Positions 9,884 through 22,300 of a stretch of DNA of 64,000 nt are shown in pieces. The notes under the pieces were generated by a model that was not told the DNA's origin, did not search any database, and saw only the letters and a program-made list of their open reading frames with translations. The position numbers and the translations under genes are program-made. The stretch lies in contig NW_025937306.1 in assembly GCF_000764305.2 (NCBI RefSeq), forward strand, positions 1-64,000. Reading direction: 5' to 3'. Positions within the stretch are counted from its first letter, which is position 1; every line of letters begins with the position of its first letter. The DNA is from Hyalella azteca. Its lineage: Eukaryota > Arthropoda > Malacostraca > Amphipoda > Hyalellidae.

Positions 9884-12800
9884 TTAGGGCACAAAAGCAA
9901 GGTTTGAACCATTTTACTACCTACGTTTCTGTTTATCTACATTTTCTTATGACAAGCATACCTGTTTCATGGTAGCTGAGTTTTTGGGATATTTTATTGT
10001 GGGTATTGACACTAATTAGCTCTAGGAAATGACACATTTACTATAGTCCCGTTAGCAGTAGCTTGTTATCATGTAACTGCTGCCAATTAGCGAACACATG
10101 TCTCCTTATATTCGTTATTGTTTGGGTCGCTACAGCGCATCTCGTCCAACGGCCATGATACTTGTGATGACTTATAATTAAGTTGATGCATCTAACTGCC
10201 CTCTCGTATGAAATATTATTGTCCGTGACATTGACCAATAAGAATTTCATGTGATAGTTTCTACATCGAAGCAAAATGATATATATGATAATGATATATA
10301 TTTTTACGTTATTTCAAAAGAATATAAATAAATGTACAAAATCTCCAACTTAATCTTTGTACATATTTGAAGAGCCGACGTGTCTAGTCCCAGCATATCA
10401 AGGAATGCCGTGTAATTTCGCTGTGCAATAATCAAATACTTTTTATCTCATTTTATTTAACTGATTTTATTATGATTGTTCCACGAAACACGCGAATGTG
10501 TTCAACGACTAACGCACATGCTTATTGCATATGATTTTACATTACCGCGAATAACCACAGTGAGCGCTGCTGACAATGGGATTTTTGTTGATTAGAGTTT
10601 GATGTTATTTTCTGTTCAGTGATTATCTTGATGTTCTCTTGGAGAACAATAAACTCTTTAAAGCACATTATATGACGAGCGACTTTAGAGTGATTGGTCT
10701 CAAATTTGTGGCTACATTTATGTTCAATTAAAAAATTAGGCCATTGAAGGAATATTTTATAACGGCAGCAAAATTTGAAAACATATTTACTTGAAGAGCA
10801 TTTGTGTCGTGCTCGAGGGCATGTTGCGTTATCTTATGTATTTCGGCTCAAATAGAATGTGGTATTCATGTTGCGGCTGTTCTTACACTGTGTGTGTTCA
10901 CAAAGCAGCAGCAGAGCCCAGGTTGTGATATGTCTTCTCACGTGTAGCTTCCAAACGACTACCTAGTGTAATAGTAAGTGCAATTGAAGTGCCATCCAAA
11001 ATACCAGAGCTAAGTTAATGATAATGTAAAAATTTCGAAATTTAGTGTCGGTTTTCTATTTTTCTGCATGGATATTTTTCTATTTTTCTGCATGGGTAGG
11101 CAGCTTCACTTATTACTCATGCTTTCAATGGAACACTTTAGTCTTCCATTAAGGGTCAAGAGCGAGACTTCTTGTGTCTTGAGTTTTTACTGATTGTGTT
11201 CCTAGCTCACTTTTAATGTGTGCAGGCGCTATTAATAGTTTTTATTCAGAAATCTGATTTGTTTAAGTAGATATTCGTGCTGCTGGCTTTACACGAAACG
11301 CTCAACTCACGAAAGGCCAATGTTACTTAACAATTATATATATTTTTATTTTTAAAGAACGACATAAATGAACACAATTCCTACCGTTGTAATTATGAGG
11401 TAATGATGATGATTTATGTTGCTCTCTTGACGATGTCAATGAATATTTCACAAAGCTTTGCCATTAGTTCATTAACGGTGTGTGGGATCTGTTGCTTTTT
11501 TTGTTGATTTTATATCTTAAGAATTCTAATCAATACATGACAATATATTGATCTTTGCTCGCCATTGAAATAAGCGGTGAGGTGACAGGCATCGTATCTC
11601 TTCTATTTCTCGAGACCAAAAAAATTTCATTTTCTTAATGTTGTGCCAATTTCAATTCATGTCGTAATTGCCGTGTGATATTCTTTCTTCCAGTCACTGT
11701 CCTATGTACAAGTAACGAGTATTCTTCCATCAAACAATGAGAGTTTGTTGTACACGAGGTGATTAGTATCATTTTTGTAGCTTATTGATACGATATAACC
11801 TGCAAAGCATCTTAGGACAATTGCCTTTATACTGTCGTCTTCCACCTCTAATCCTAGTGCTCTTCAGAATACACCTTAAATGTGAGCAGTTCTGTTGTGT
11901 GATCAGTGCATTTATTACGGTTTATTAATATTTTAAACTTTGGAATAGTAGAGAACTATGAACAATAAATGTAGCACAAGTATAGTGTATTTAATGAGTG
12001 GCTTTCAAATTCCCTAAAACCCGTTTCAACAACAATATGAAATAAAAATCCAAACGGTATTTAATTTATTTACAGATTTCACATTTTGTACGTAAACTAT
12101 AGATATAAAACCACATGGTACAGAGCGCCAAGGAGCTGTAATGAACGGAATGGAGCGCCGCCTTCCGTACCGAGACGATACAAATAACGACTCAGCGAAA
12201 AGCTGGTCAAGAGAATACGTTAAAGTAGACGACGGAAGTGAAGACACATCGTAAGTTGTAACATGACTAGAACGCCTCTAACTTTCCATTAGCAAGCAAT
12301 ACATCACCTACGAATAAATTGCAATAAATAAGCGATTTGTCTCGCGCGCGAATTCATAGTCTGAGTTTTTGACAGCAAGTTGAGATAATCTCAGTGCGAC
12401 TACACCTAGACTACTTGTGGGTTTATTGTTAGGGAATAAACAATGCGCTTCAAAAATGGTATATGGCTCTCCGCTTGTTGTTGCCAACACGATTTTCACG
12501 CGTATGGGAATCTCATGAAAAGCTTTCCTACAATGCGGTACACAGAGAGTCACAGTTTCAAAGCTTCATAGCGTTCTCTTTAGATAAAGATTTCAACGAA
12601 GCAACATATCACATAGAACACAGACGAAAGCTTTTTAATGCAACACTTAACAGAATAGTTTTCCTTACGCAGTTTCCTTGACGTTATCCCTAATGTTAAT
12701 AAGCATGTAGCTTTCGTCCAATACGTACGATGTGAACACCAAAAGCAAGAAATGTAAAACAAAATCATCGCGCGATGATTTTTTTGCGACTCCAGGACTC

Positions 12801-13228
12801 ATCACACAGCTTGCCAAACTGACTGATCATTGGAGAACTTATTGTTGCCTTATCAAGGGAGAACTTGTTCACCCATGAAATTGCTATGCAACGTCGGTGC
12901 TTGGTTTATGAAAAAACACCCCATTAGTTTTATGATTATGATACAAAAAAAATCAGTTCTAACATTCGCAATAACGTTCTCACCTAAGGCGTAAGTTGAA
13001 TCTTTAGGCCCTCCGACAATTTCTTACATAAACGTGTCTATCTTGTAGACAGCGAGAATTTTATACCCGTTACCTGATAATCCTCGAGTCACTTGCGTAC
13101 ATTTTCAAACAATTGTCAAATCTGAAATGCTCTGAACGCTTGAATTACAAAAGAATGCCACTTGAGAGAGCTGTTGCAGGAAAGCTACCAGATTTTAACT
13201 TGGGCTTGCAGGGTGACCACGACATGAC
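9884..13228. other. Convergent 3' region between the two genes
   Basis: No coding exon is visible. It probably holds the 3' untranslated regions of both genes. On the - strand the first candidate poly(A) motifs after the RhoGEF stop are ATTAAA (complement at 12634-12639) and AATAAA (complement at 12422-12427). Confidence 0.5.
10327..10653 (+). terminator. Candidate poly(A) signals for SLC25A10
   Basis: AATAAA occurs at 10327-10332 and again at 10648-10653. The second is followed within about 40 bases by a GT-rich stretch (TGATTGGTCTC...TTTGTGG), as expected for a cleavage site. Further AATAAA motifs occur later, so the true 3' end cannot be chosen from sequence alone. Confidence 0.4.
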
Positions 13229-13311
13229 TTAGACGGGCGTCGCTTGAGGCGGGTCGCCACCTCGAGATTGACTGCGACTTTTCTTCTGTCCTCCAAAACT
13301 GAACCATAAAC
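13229..13311 (-). CDS. RhoGEF terminal exon
   Basis: Completes Gly1463 and encodes [15 protein letters not shown] and 11 more residues to a TAA at 13231-13229. The aromatic-basic WFSFGGQKK block recalls the conserved C-terminal tail of collybistin-type proteins. The acceptor CTCAACAG fits phase 1 from the preceding exon. Confidence 0.75.
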
Positions 13312-16300
13312 CTGTTGAGAAAGCATTTTACAAATTAGTTCCGCTGTAAGATAGTGCTCGTACATTATGCATTGTATTCCCAAACAAATTCAAGCCATTT
13401 AATATTGGTTTTCACAGTAAATTCTCAGAAATTGTCAAGTAAAATAAAAAAATGAAAGGATTAAAACTGCACTATTAGTGCATTGAATATTGAAGCACGT
13501 GCTTAGCAGCACACGTTGAAAACCATTCACATAATACGTGAATTTTCTTCCATGCTAAAAAAAGCCACCTCCATGTTACGTGTAACAGAGATACTGCGTA
13601 GTAGTGACCACAACTCTCACCTCTTCTCTTATTATCTGAAGTATCAGCTGGCAACAAAGATGTTGATAACGGTGCAGTGTTGCAGAGCTGTTGTTGTTGC
13701 TGTTGCTGCTGCTGCGCTTGTTGCTGCTGCTGCTGGTGCGAAGGAAGGCTGTTGCTCCGCAGCTCGCGGTCAATGTTCACCAGAAGCTCAGCCTGCGCGT
13801 GCGTCAAGGCCTGGCCTCGTTTGCTCACTATTTTGCTGCCTAGAAATTATACAGGAAAGATTGATATCTGCATTGCATTAAGCATGTCTGGCATCAAGTG
13901 CATAGAAGAAATTGCTTCACTGTCGTCATGAAACTATTGAATATGAAATATGAAACCAGAAAAGTTGATTGTATTCATAGAATATTACAATTTGGTAGAT
14001 AATTTTATGGATATTAATAACCGAATTCATTGCAACGGAGATATGAAGGTCGATCCATCTTCATTGCATAGAAAAAAATTGCTTTTCATTTTGACGTATC
14101 ATTTTAGTTGAAAAACAATATGATTCTATTTACCGGGGACCTCGTTTAATTTTTACGTGATATTTAAGCTCCTTTATTTATAGCCATTCATTAAACTCAT
14201 TTCACATTCATTAAACTCATTTACTGTTCATTAAACACTGAACTATATTTTTCATGAGTTATTTAAACGCACTTCTGGGTTTCTTGGGACGTGCGCGTCT
14301 GGTTCTGGCCGCCTCCCTGGCCAGCGCCCGAGTCTTGTCTGACACAAGGAAGCCCGCTTCTTCGTCGCCCGCCACGAGTTCCCGCTCTCGTCTGCAGTAG
14401 ACAAGGCCAATTGCACATTCAAATCTGTTTAGTATTAGGATTTTTGCTTCTTGCAATTAGCCAGCCATAAAAAGGTACAGTACGGTCACAAAGAAACGCT
14501 TATTTCTTCTGCCTCCCAATATGAAAGATAAAAAGAACTGCTCTTTCGAATGAATCAAGAACAAGGATATAGGAAAAATATCGATGAATTCTAGACTTTA
14601 ATTTTAAAAATTTCGACTAAAGTATTCTATGCGGGTTTGCACCTCTCACACTACTGCTAAAACTATGCCTCTTATTTAGTAGTAGTCGGCTCACACTACG
14701 TTTGAAAGTCAGCAAATTGAGAAATAGTGCATTTAGGAGTCGAATTTCGAGACTAAATTAGGGAAGTCATGTTGGAGACGTGAACAGTTATTTAATGTCT
14801 TCTCCTCGTGAGCACGAAGAACTACATGAAGCGTCATCAACTCTCCTAGCACAGCTAAATATCGACACGCAATGATCCCAGCAATATACCTGACACAATT
14901 ACTTAACTATTTGAAATATATTTAAATGTATACCATTGAAATATCGAGAAACAAATTTGTAAGTCACCTGAAAGCCTCTAGCCACTTGGACTTTTCTTCG
15001 GCAGTCTTGCAAGCAAACACGTAGGACTTATTCTTGTCCCTGCAGCGGATGCGCCAAGCGTTCGGCACGTAATTACTCCTGCTGCCATCTGCAAATGAAC
15101 CAATCATCAGTGACCGGTTTTACAAATTTGTCGATTCTTCCGGCTTGAGGACTACATACATTGGAATAGTTGCACCAATATGATAATGCATCCGTCAAAG
15201 TATCATCATGTTATTCAAAACGGAATTTATTTACATTCAAAATGAAATTTATACACGTTCACAGCAAAGGCATTTAAATTCAAAATGAAATTTATACACG
15301 TTCACAGCAAAGTCATACGAAGAAGAGAAGGGACCTTAGAGCAATGAACCAACCTTTGCTATCAACGACATCCTCAACGCTGCATTGATCTAGGTTGATA
15401 CGTCCTCGGTAGACGTAGGTGTTGCGCTTGATGATGTCCTTCTTGCAGTACACGAGTTGACGATCGAATAAGAAAAGTGTTACCTCCTTCGGCCAGGCCC
15501 CACCAGCGCCCTTCACCACCTCGCCTTGGTGGAGCAGCTGTGAACTGCTGTCTAATAACTCGGCGCCCTGTGCACAAAACGTTCCAGTTAATAACTGCTT
15601 CCAATAAGTGTAGTAAAAGACTCGACGGATGATGCAATATATAAAATAGAAATTTCATTATAATTATGTGTTTTTTAAATAGTTAAATAATAAATCTATT
15701 TATCACGATAGACGTGGAGCCCACGCTGTGTGTGTGAGATTTGGCCGATCCCGGGCCTCGAGTTCACCAGCACTAGTCAACTGAACTTATAAACAGCAGA
15801 GAGGGTACACCTTACAAGACCGCTGTAGCGGCCATCCCTGAACTCCTACTAACACAGCCTAGACCTCACCCACACAGACTAATGCTCCATACTACCAAGC
15901 ACTCCCCTAACAATGCCTGGACCTCACCCACACAGACTCGTACCCCAGGGTCAAGCACTCCCTCACACCGCCTTCACAACACCCCTCACAGACCCATGCC
16001 CCCAGTGTCAAGCAAGAATAACAATAACTGACATCACATACAATAATAATTACAATAATTACAAGAATAACAATAACTACAAGAATACCTATAACTATAA
16101 GAATAGCAATAACTACAAGAGTAACAATAACTACAAGAATAACAACAACTGACCTCCCAGCCCTCGAGTTCCATCTGCCAGGCCGCTATTTTTTCAAGGC
16201 ACTCCATGCGACGGCGGCGCTCGTTGACGAGCAGCGCTGCTGAGCGCATGGCGTTCAAGGCGCCCTGTACGCTGTCGTGGTCGGGGTGGTCGGGCTGCCG

Positions 16301-19300
16301 GCAAAATTAATTTGTGAGGGCAAAATTAATTTGTTAGAAATTTACTGGAATATGACTTGAGACAATCCTAAATAAAAATTAATGTTTGTAGAGAAAATAA
16401 ATTTTCATCAATGTTGAATTATGCTCGAAAATTAATAGAAAAACACAAACTTCGACTGATTGAAACAATTTATCTGGCGTATTAATCCTCAGACAAATTT
16501 GAAACTCAAGAATTTCAAGTACGAAGTATTTAAATACTTCAAGCGATAGAATATGATTAACGACAGCTGATGAAATGAGAATACTTTTATAGGAGGCAGG
16601 AATCAATAGCTTTTTCGAATACAATAAAGAAAAAATTCAGTCAAGTTTTGGTCACTCACTTTTGTATACTTGAGGAGCTCCTGCAGCTGCAGGGGATACT
16701 TGCAAATTTTTTGCACAGGTGTGAGCAAGAAGCCGTCAAGGGAGATGTCGATCATTTCCTGCAGAAGTCTGCATGCCTCGAAGAAATGGACGTATTTTTC
16801 TTGTTGATAAAGTTCTTGGAGTTCCGACACAGCGAAGGGGTGGTTGTTGCAGTACTCAGAATAGATCTCAAACTTGTCACTCTGCAACGAATCAGTGAAC
16901 ATTTCCTTCGAAACTTGATAATAATAAACACTTGTCACATTTCAAAGCATAAAATTTGTGCCTTTATTCATTTATAAATTTAAAAATATGTCATTTACTT
17001 ATGAAGTTCTATATTATTATTACAATATTTTTGCCTCCCGGATGTGACAATGCTAAGATAGAATCTTCCTGCCTTACCTGAACGAAGTGGCAAATGTGGA
17101 AATGAAACACAAAGAAGATGGCGAACAACAATGGGAAAAGTCTTTCATATACATTATTTTATACGAAGTGGTCAATCGTGAACTTAGAAGCAGAGAAAAA
17201 GTTTACATTTTTAATGAAAGCCTCGCCGACGCAGGACGTGTGCAGGTTGTCCCAGTCAATGCAGCCCTCAAGATCAGCCAGGAAGCGCGTCTGGAAGGCG
17301 TACAGCTCCTCCATGTTGCCGAATATGGCGCTAATCCGAGCCGTGGAGAACATGTCGGGGCGCCTGCGGGCCTGCTTTAGGTAACCCTGCGCGAATGAAA
17401 CAAACAACATAATTACTTAACGAGGTAGCAGCATTATTAATAGGTTGAGGTATTGGCGTGAGTCTTTGTCCTCGCCTGCGGTCAGGACTAAAATCTTAGG
17501 CTGTTTGGTTCGCCGATAAACGGTACAGAATATACCATAGACGAAGTAGATTGAAGTGATAAGTAAAAACAAACGATGCTTCCATTTTTCTAATAATAAA
17601 GGAACAGAAAAGGTCAGTGCTAAATACCTGGATAGCAAAATAAACATTGAATTTAACGTAACGAGTGACTCACTTCGACCACATCTCTGAGGTGCTTAAC
17701 AAAGTCTCTCTCTGTGGTGATAATCTCCTTGATGACGTTAGCTCTGATCTGGTCGTGCGTGGGCCCCGACGCGCTGGCCTTGCGTGGCGTCGTGCCGTTA
17801 CTGTACTGTGACGTTGCACGACAATATCCTCCTCTACTGGCGACCATTTCATCGCTGTAGGCATCCACTTTACCGCCCACCGCATCGCTGTTCGTTATCG
17901 TCGTGTCCAGCAACTTATCTTCAGGTCCGGCATGACTGACGGGCGCCGCTAAACTGTCCCTGCTGCAAGATGTCTGCAGATCCAGTGACGACGCCAGATG
18001 TTCTTGCTGGTTCACAAGTAACTGCAAACGCAATCGTGCAATTATTTACAGAAAAAAATACGTGCTTGAATGGATGGTGAACAATACGTTGTAATTGCAT
18101 GAACTAATCACATTAGACGAATTATAGTGCGCGGCAGGTCATTGAATTAGCTGTAGCAGTTGGAGGAAACGTATTCAAGTAAAGCAAATGATTTGAATTT
18201 AAATAAGAAAAACAAGACGGCGCAAGTAAAGGACAAACCTAGTTGAAATTAAACCAAGTTTAAGCGCTTTAAAGTATATTGTTAGATCTTTCAGTATCAT
18301 AACAATAAAATGACTGCTCACCGCCTTATATAGAAGATGTGATGGTACTCACCCTAACAATAGACTGTTCACCACCTTATGTAAAAGATGTGTTGGTACT
18401 CACCCTGACAAAAGCGACAGGGAACCACCTTATGTAGAAGATGTGTTGGTACTCACTCTAACAGAGGACTGGTCACCACCTTATGTAGAAGATGTGATGG
18501 TACTCACCCTAACAGAGGACTGCTCACCACCTTATGTAGAAGATGTGATGGTACTCACTCTAACAAAGGACTGCTCACCACCTTATATAGAAGATGTGAT
18601 GGTACTCACCCTAACAAAAGCGACAGGGAACCACCCAGCGCGGGTACCGATGCGGCCCCACCACCAGTCGTGGTCGGAGCGGTCCACCACTGAGATGAGC
18701 TCGCCAGCTCTGAACATGAGCTCCTCGCTGTCCATGGTCACGTGGTCCCACAGCGCTTCAGCGTACACCACACTGCACGACTGAAGAGCAAACAATGACA
18801 TCACAGCATAACAGACACGTAGATTGATAATGTTGGTTACAGCATAAGAGAAACGTAGATTAAAAATGCTTGTTTCTTTACGAAAAACTTCGTTTCGTTG
18901 GCACTATTCAGCAAGCGATACTACTACATGTCAGTGATTCAGAGAGTGATATGATTACTTCGTGATAATTTAACGCAAGATATATACCGATTGACATTGA
19001 TTGAACAAAGTTGCCCATACCCTTAGCAATAAACAAAATATTCCTATCCGAACTTCTGCTTCGATCAAGCGACTTCAGCATCATCAAAAATTAAAACACT
19101 ACACATTCTCATCCAAACAACTAATTAAGAACAAAATGTATTCAAATAAGCAGATCTCTGGAACTGATCACTGCTCATGTATAGGAGAAAATACTTACCT
19201 CATCAAAGGCCCGCTCCTTCCTGGCCTCCTCAGTGTCGGAGGGCAGCAGCTCTTCTTCTGACGTGTGGTCATCGCTGAGCAGGTTGCCGGTGCTCGGCCG

Positions 19301-22300
19301 GCGCTGAGGTCGCTTCTGTGGACCACAGCAGTTTACATTCACGGCAATAAGCGTACAAATAACATAAATGAGTAATGCAATCACTTTTTGAACTAACTTG
19401 AAATATTCCATTCGAAAGTTTGAAAGGGTTTTATATACTTGTTTTGTAGAGGTAATAAAGAAGCAAATGCGACGAGAGATATGATAATAGTTTCAAATTA
19501 CTACGTAGCAGCTTCGTTCATAATACAAGAACTGACAAGCATGCCTCGCATGCAAATGCGTAATTAAGAGGCAGCAAGTTAATGCATCATCGGTCTATAC
19601 GTATACCACTTTCAAGTCCTTTCAATTAAAATAGACTATCGTTAACCCAAGCACACTTATTCTTGGTAAAAGGTTAATACTTAGATGTTATATATACCGA
19701 GAAAACTGAAACTAAAAATGTATGGTACTTAGTTCTACTGATCAAAAACAAAAATAATTCAAAGTAACCGGAATCTCTAGCACAAGTAGTGACGAAGAAG
19801 ACAACTAACGAGTTTAGCTGGGAGGTACGAAATCAGAAGGAGCGTGATCCTGTACATCCTTACAATTTCCATCGTACTTACTTCTATCCTGATGAATTAA
19901 AACATTCAAAGGCAAACAAGCAATGGAACTGACATGTGGGTAGACATGCAGGAACGCGGCTGCCCCACAGGTTGGTCTGCTGGTAACTCTTAGCGACACC
20001 GCAGCGCCGCCCTCGACGGGTGACTTGTTCAGGTCCAGGGGCTGACTCACGGACCGACGCAGGTGCGTCGACCCTTGACTGCGTTTTAGGCTGCGAAACA
20101 AATGAATGAGTTAGTGTGACAACCGTTGGCTAAGATTTGATTGGCACATTGAGCACGATAATTGCCAATTTGACAAAATTACAGGTACCGATCTTAGGAT
20201 CATACAGTCTTAAAAATTCATTATTAGCTTAGGGAAATGAAAAAAAATTATGAACTTGAAAAAACTCGTACAAAATATTGATAAATTGATATAGACTTTA
20301 AAAAAACGTTACTATTTGTCGCTTTTTACCTTTTGTTGCGTTGTGATGTTTCATCTTCGGATCGTCGTTCCGACCGACGAACTCCACTGGCGTCAGTGAC
20401 GGCTTTACCGCCAGCGCTGAGATGTGCCCGACTGCTGCCACCTCTAGTTCCCCTACTGCCCGATGTGTCTCTGACAGACGTCCTGCCACCCGAGGGGTCT
20501 CTGACACATGTCTTGTCACAAGTGTATCTATCATGACCAGCCCGACCAACCCGACCAACATTGCTAAGGTTATTTATGGAAGAAGCGGCGTCACTCTGAC
20601 ATCGCCGGATTTTAGAAGGAGCGGAACTGGTCGGATGTGAACACAACTGAGTGGTGTGGAAACTGTTCCTATTGATGCCACCACAGGCGGAGCAAGAGTT
20701 ACCCCTGTGGTTAGTAAAACATTGGGCGCCATCAGAGCCACAGGAGGTAAGGGAAGGATGAGAGGGCCCGCCATAGCTGATAGTAGTCACTGATGTATTG
20801 GAACTATCAAGAGAAGAAGAGATGGTAGTGCTGCTTGTGCTCGCCAAGGACTGGCGACTATTGCTTCCTAGTGCGGGGGCGCCGTTAGTGCAGGAACACG
20901 ATACGCTGCAGGTACACGGCTGGTCGTGTGTGCAGGATGAAGTCGAGGTCGTGGTGTCGTCAACGCAGTCGCATGGGATTGAGATACGACAGCTGCCATC
21001 ATCAGCATTAACTGGTCGCTCGTCAGCACTGCAATGATCGTTTACGCTCACCTGCAACACAACAGAAAAACACGTTACAGGAAAGAATGAACAAACAATC
21101 ATTTATCTAGTACTAAATGTCATACCACTCATCAAACGAGTAAGTAATTTTTACAATAAACAGAGAACATACTGGACGGCAGAAAGAAAAGTTCCCAGCA
21201 TAGTCTTGAAAATGACAATATATACTGGGCTACTTAGCAAAAAATCGTCGAGAGCCGTGCGGGTCGGGTTTCACTTCAAATAATAGACTGGAAGCTAAAC
21301 GCGGTCGTGCGATTAACAGCGCTGCTTGGAAGTTCCGAGCAACGATTGAGGAGGGCGAGAGGGAGAGACACAAGCGAGTCACGGAACGTGGGTCAGCGCT
21401 GGATACTTAATTTCCTCCTCAAACAATGGACGCGTCTAGTCACGCAGTGCAAAAAGTGATCACGTGGACAGGAACCGGTGTATCGCTCCCAGTCTAACGG
21501 ACTTCCATGATTCAATGACGTGAGGTGAATATGAACAAGCCCGCAATTAAAAAAATCATCACAAATCCTCAGTTACCTAAATATTTTATTTGAGATCTTT
21601 TAGCAACGCATGGAGCAATGTATGCTCTATTTGCTGTACGCATCGAAATATTACAAACTGAATGATCTAGTGATAGGTTTATACGAACTTTGCAGCAGAA
21701 CAAGCACATTTACTTAGCGCTAATCTCGCTGTCACATTTCAAATCCTCTTACTTAGCGAATAAACACAGGGCGCAGCGCTTCACCGCTCTCCTAATAGAA
21801 ATGAAGAGCCTCTTGAGCGTGAGGAATAGCGAGGGTATTATCACAGCCAACGAATAAATTCTTGTAATGTTTACAGAAAAAAAAGAGTTCGAATAAATTG
21901 ATAAATAACACAACTTCTATGAAGAGTTATGATATGAACACTTCAGTTATGATATAATTTATTTTTAAAATTGGATTCGTCCACAATGAATATGCAAAGC
22001 TAAATAAACGAGAAAAATTCCAATCGAATTTTCAACAAAAAATTATGGAGGAGAAATGTGACGAACTTTAATATCGGTTCGGCAGTATTCACAAGGCTCT
22101 ATATTTGTGGGCGATTTTAAAATTTGAAAAAAATCAGGAAAATAATATGTATTATACTGGTTCTAAATCTAATAGAATTATTTTGGATAATATGATCCCC
22201 ATTGAGAAATTATGCAAATTTTCGACGCAAAGCGCTAAAATTACAAACATTGACATAACATTTTTTCTTACCGAACACCCTAGCGCGCAGCGCAGCCTTG

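Noticed and set aside
13516..13931. Poly-Cys and poly-Ala frames (+) and a poly-Ser/Asn frame (-) near the CAG tract
   Set aside because: They are shadows of the polyglutamine exon in other frames. The Gln frame alone joins the flanking exons in phase.
19876..19933. Stronger-looking donor (GTAAGT, 19881-19876) for RhoGEF exon 3
   Set aside because: It leaves phase 1 and puts the next exon into a frame with an early stop. The GTCAGT at 19933 leaves phase 0 and keeps the frame.
21002..21102. In-frame ATG (about 21102) upstream of the common exon, giving a signal-peptide-like start
   Set aside because: The hydrophobic codons are the pyrimidine tract of the splice acceptor, and the exon starts after it in phase with upstream exons.
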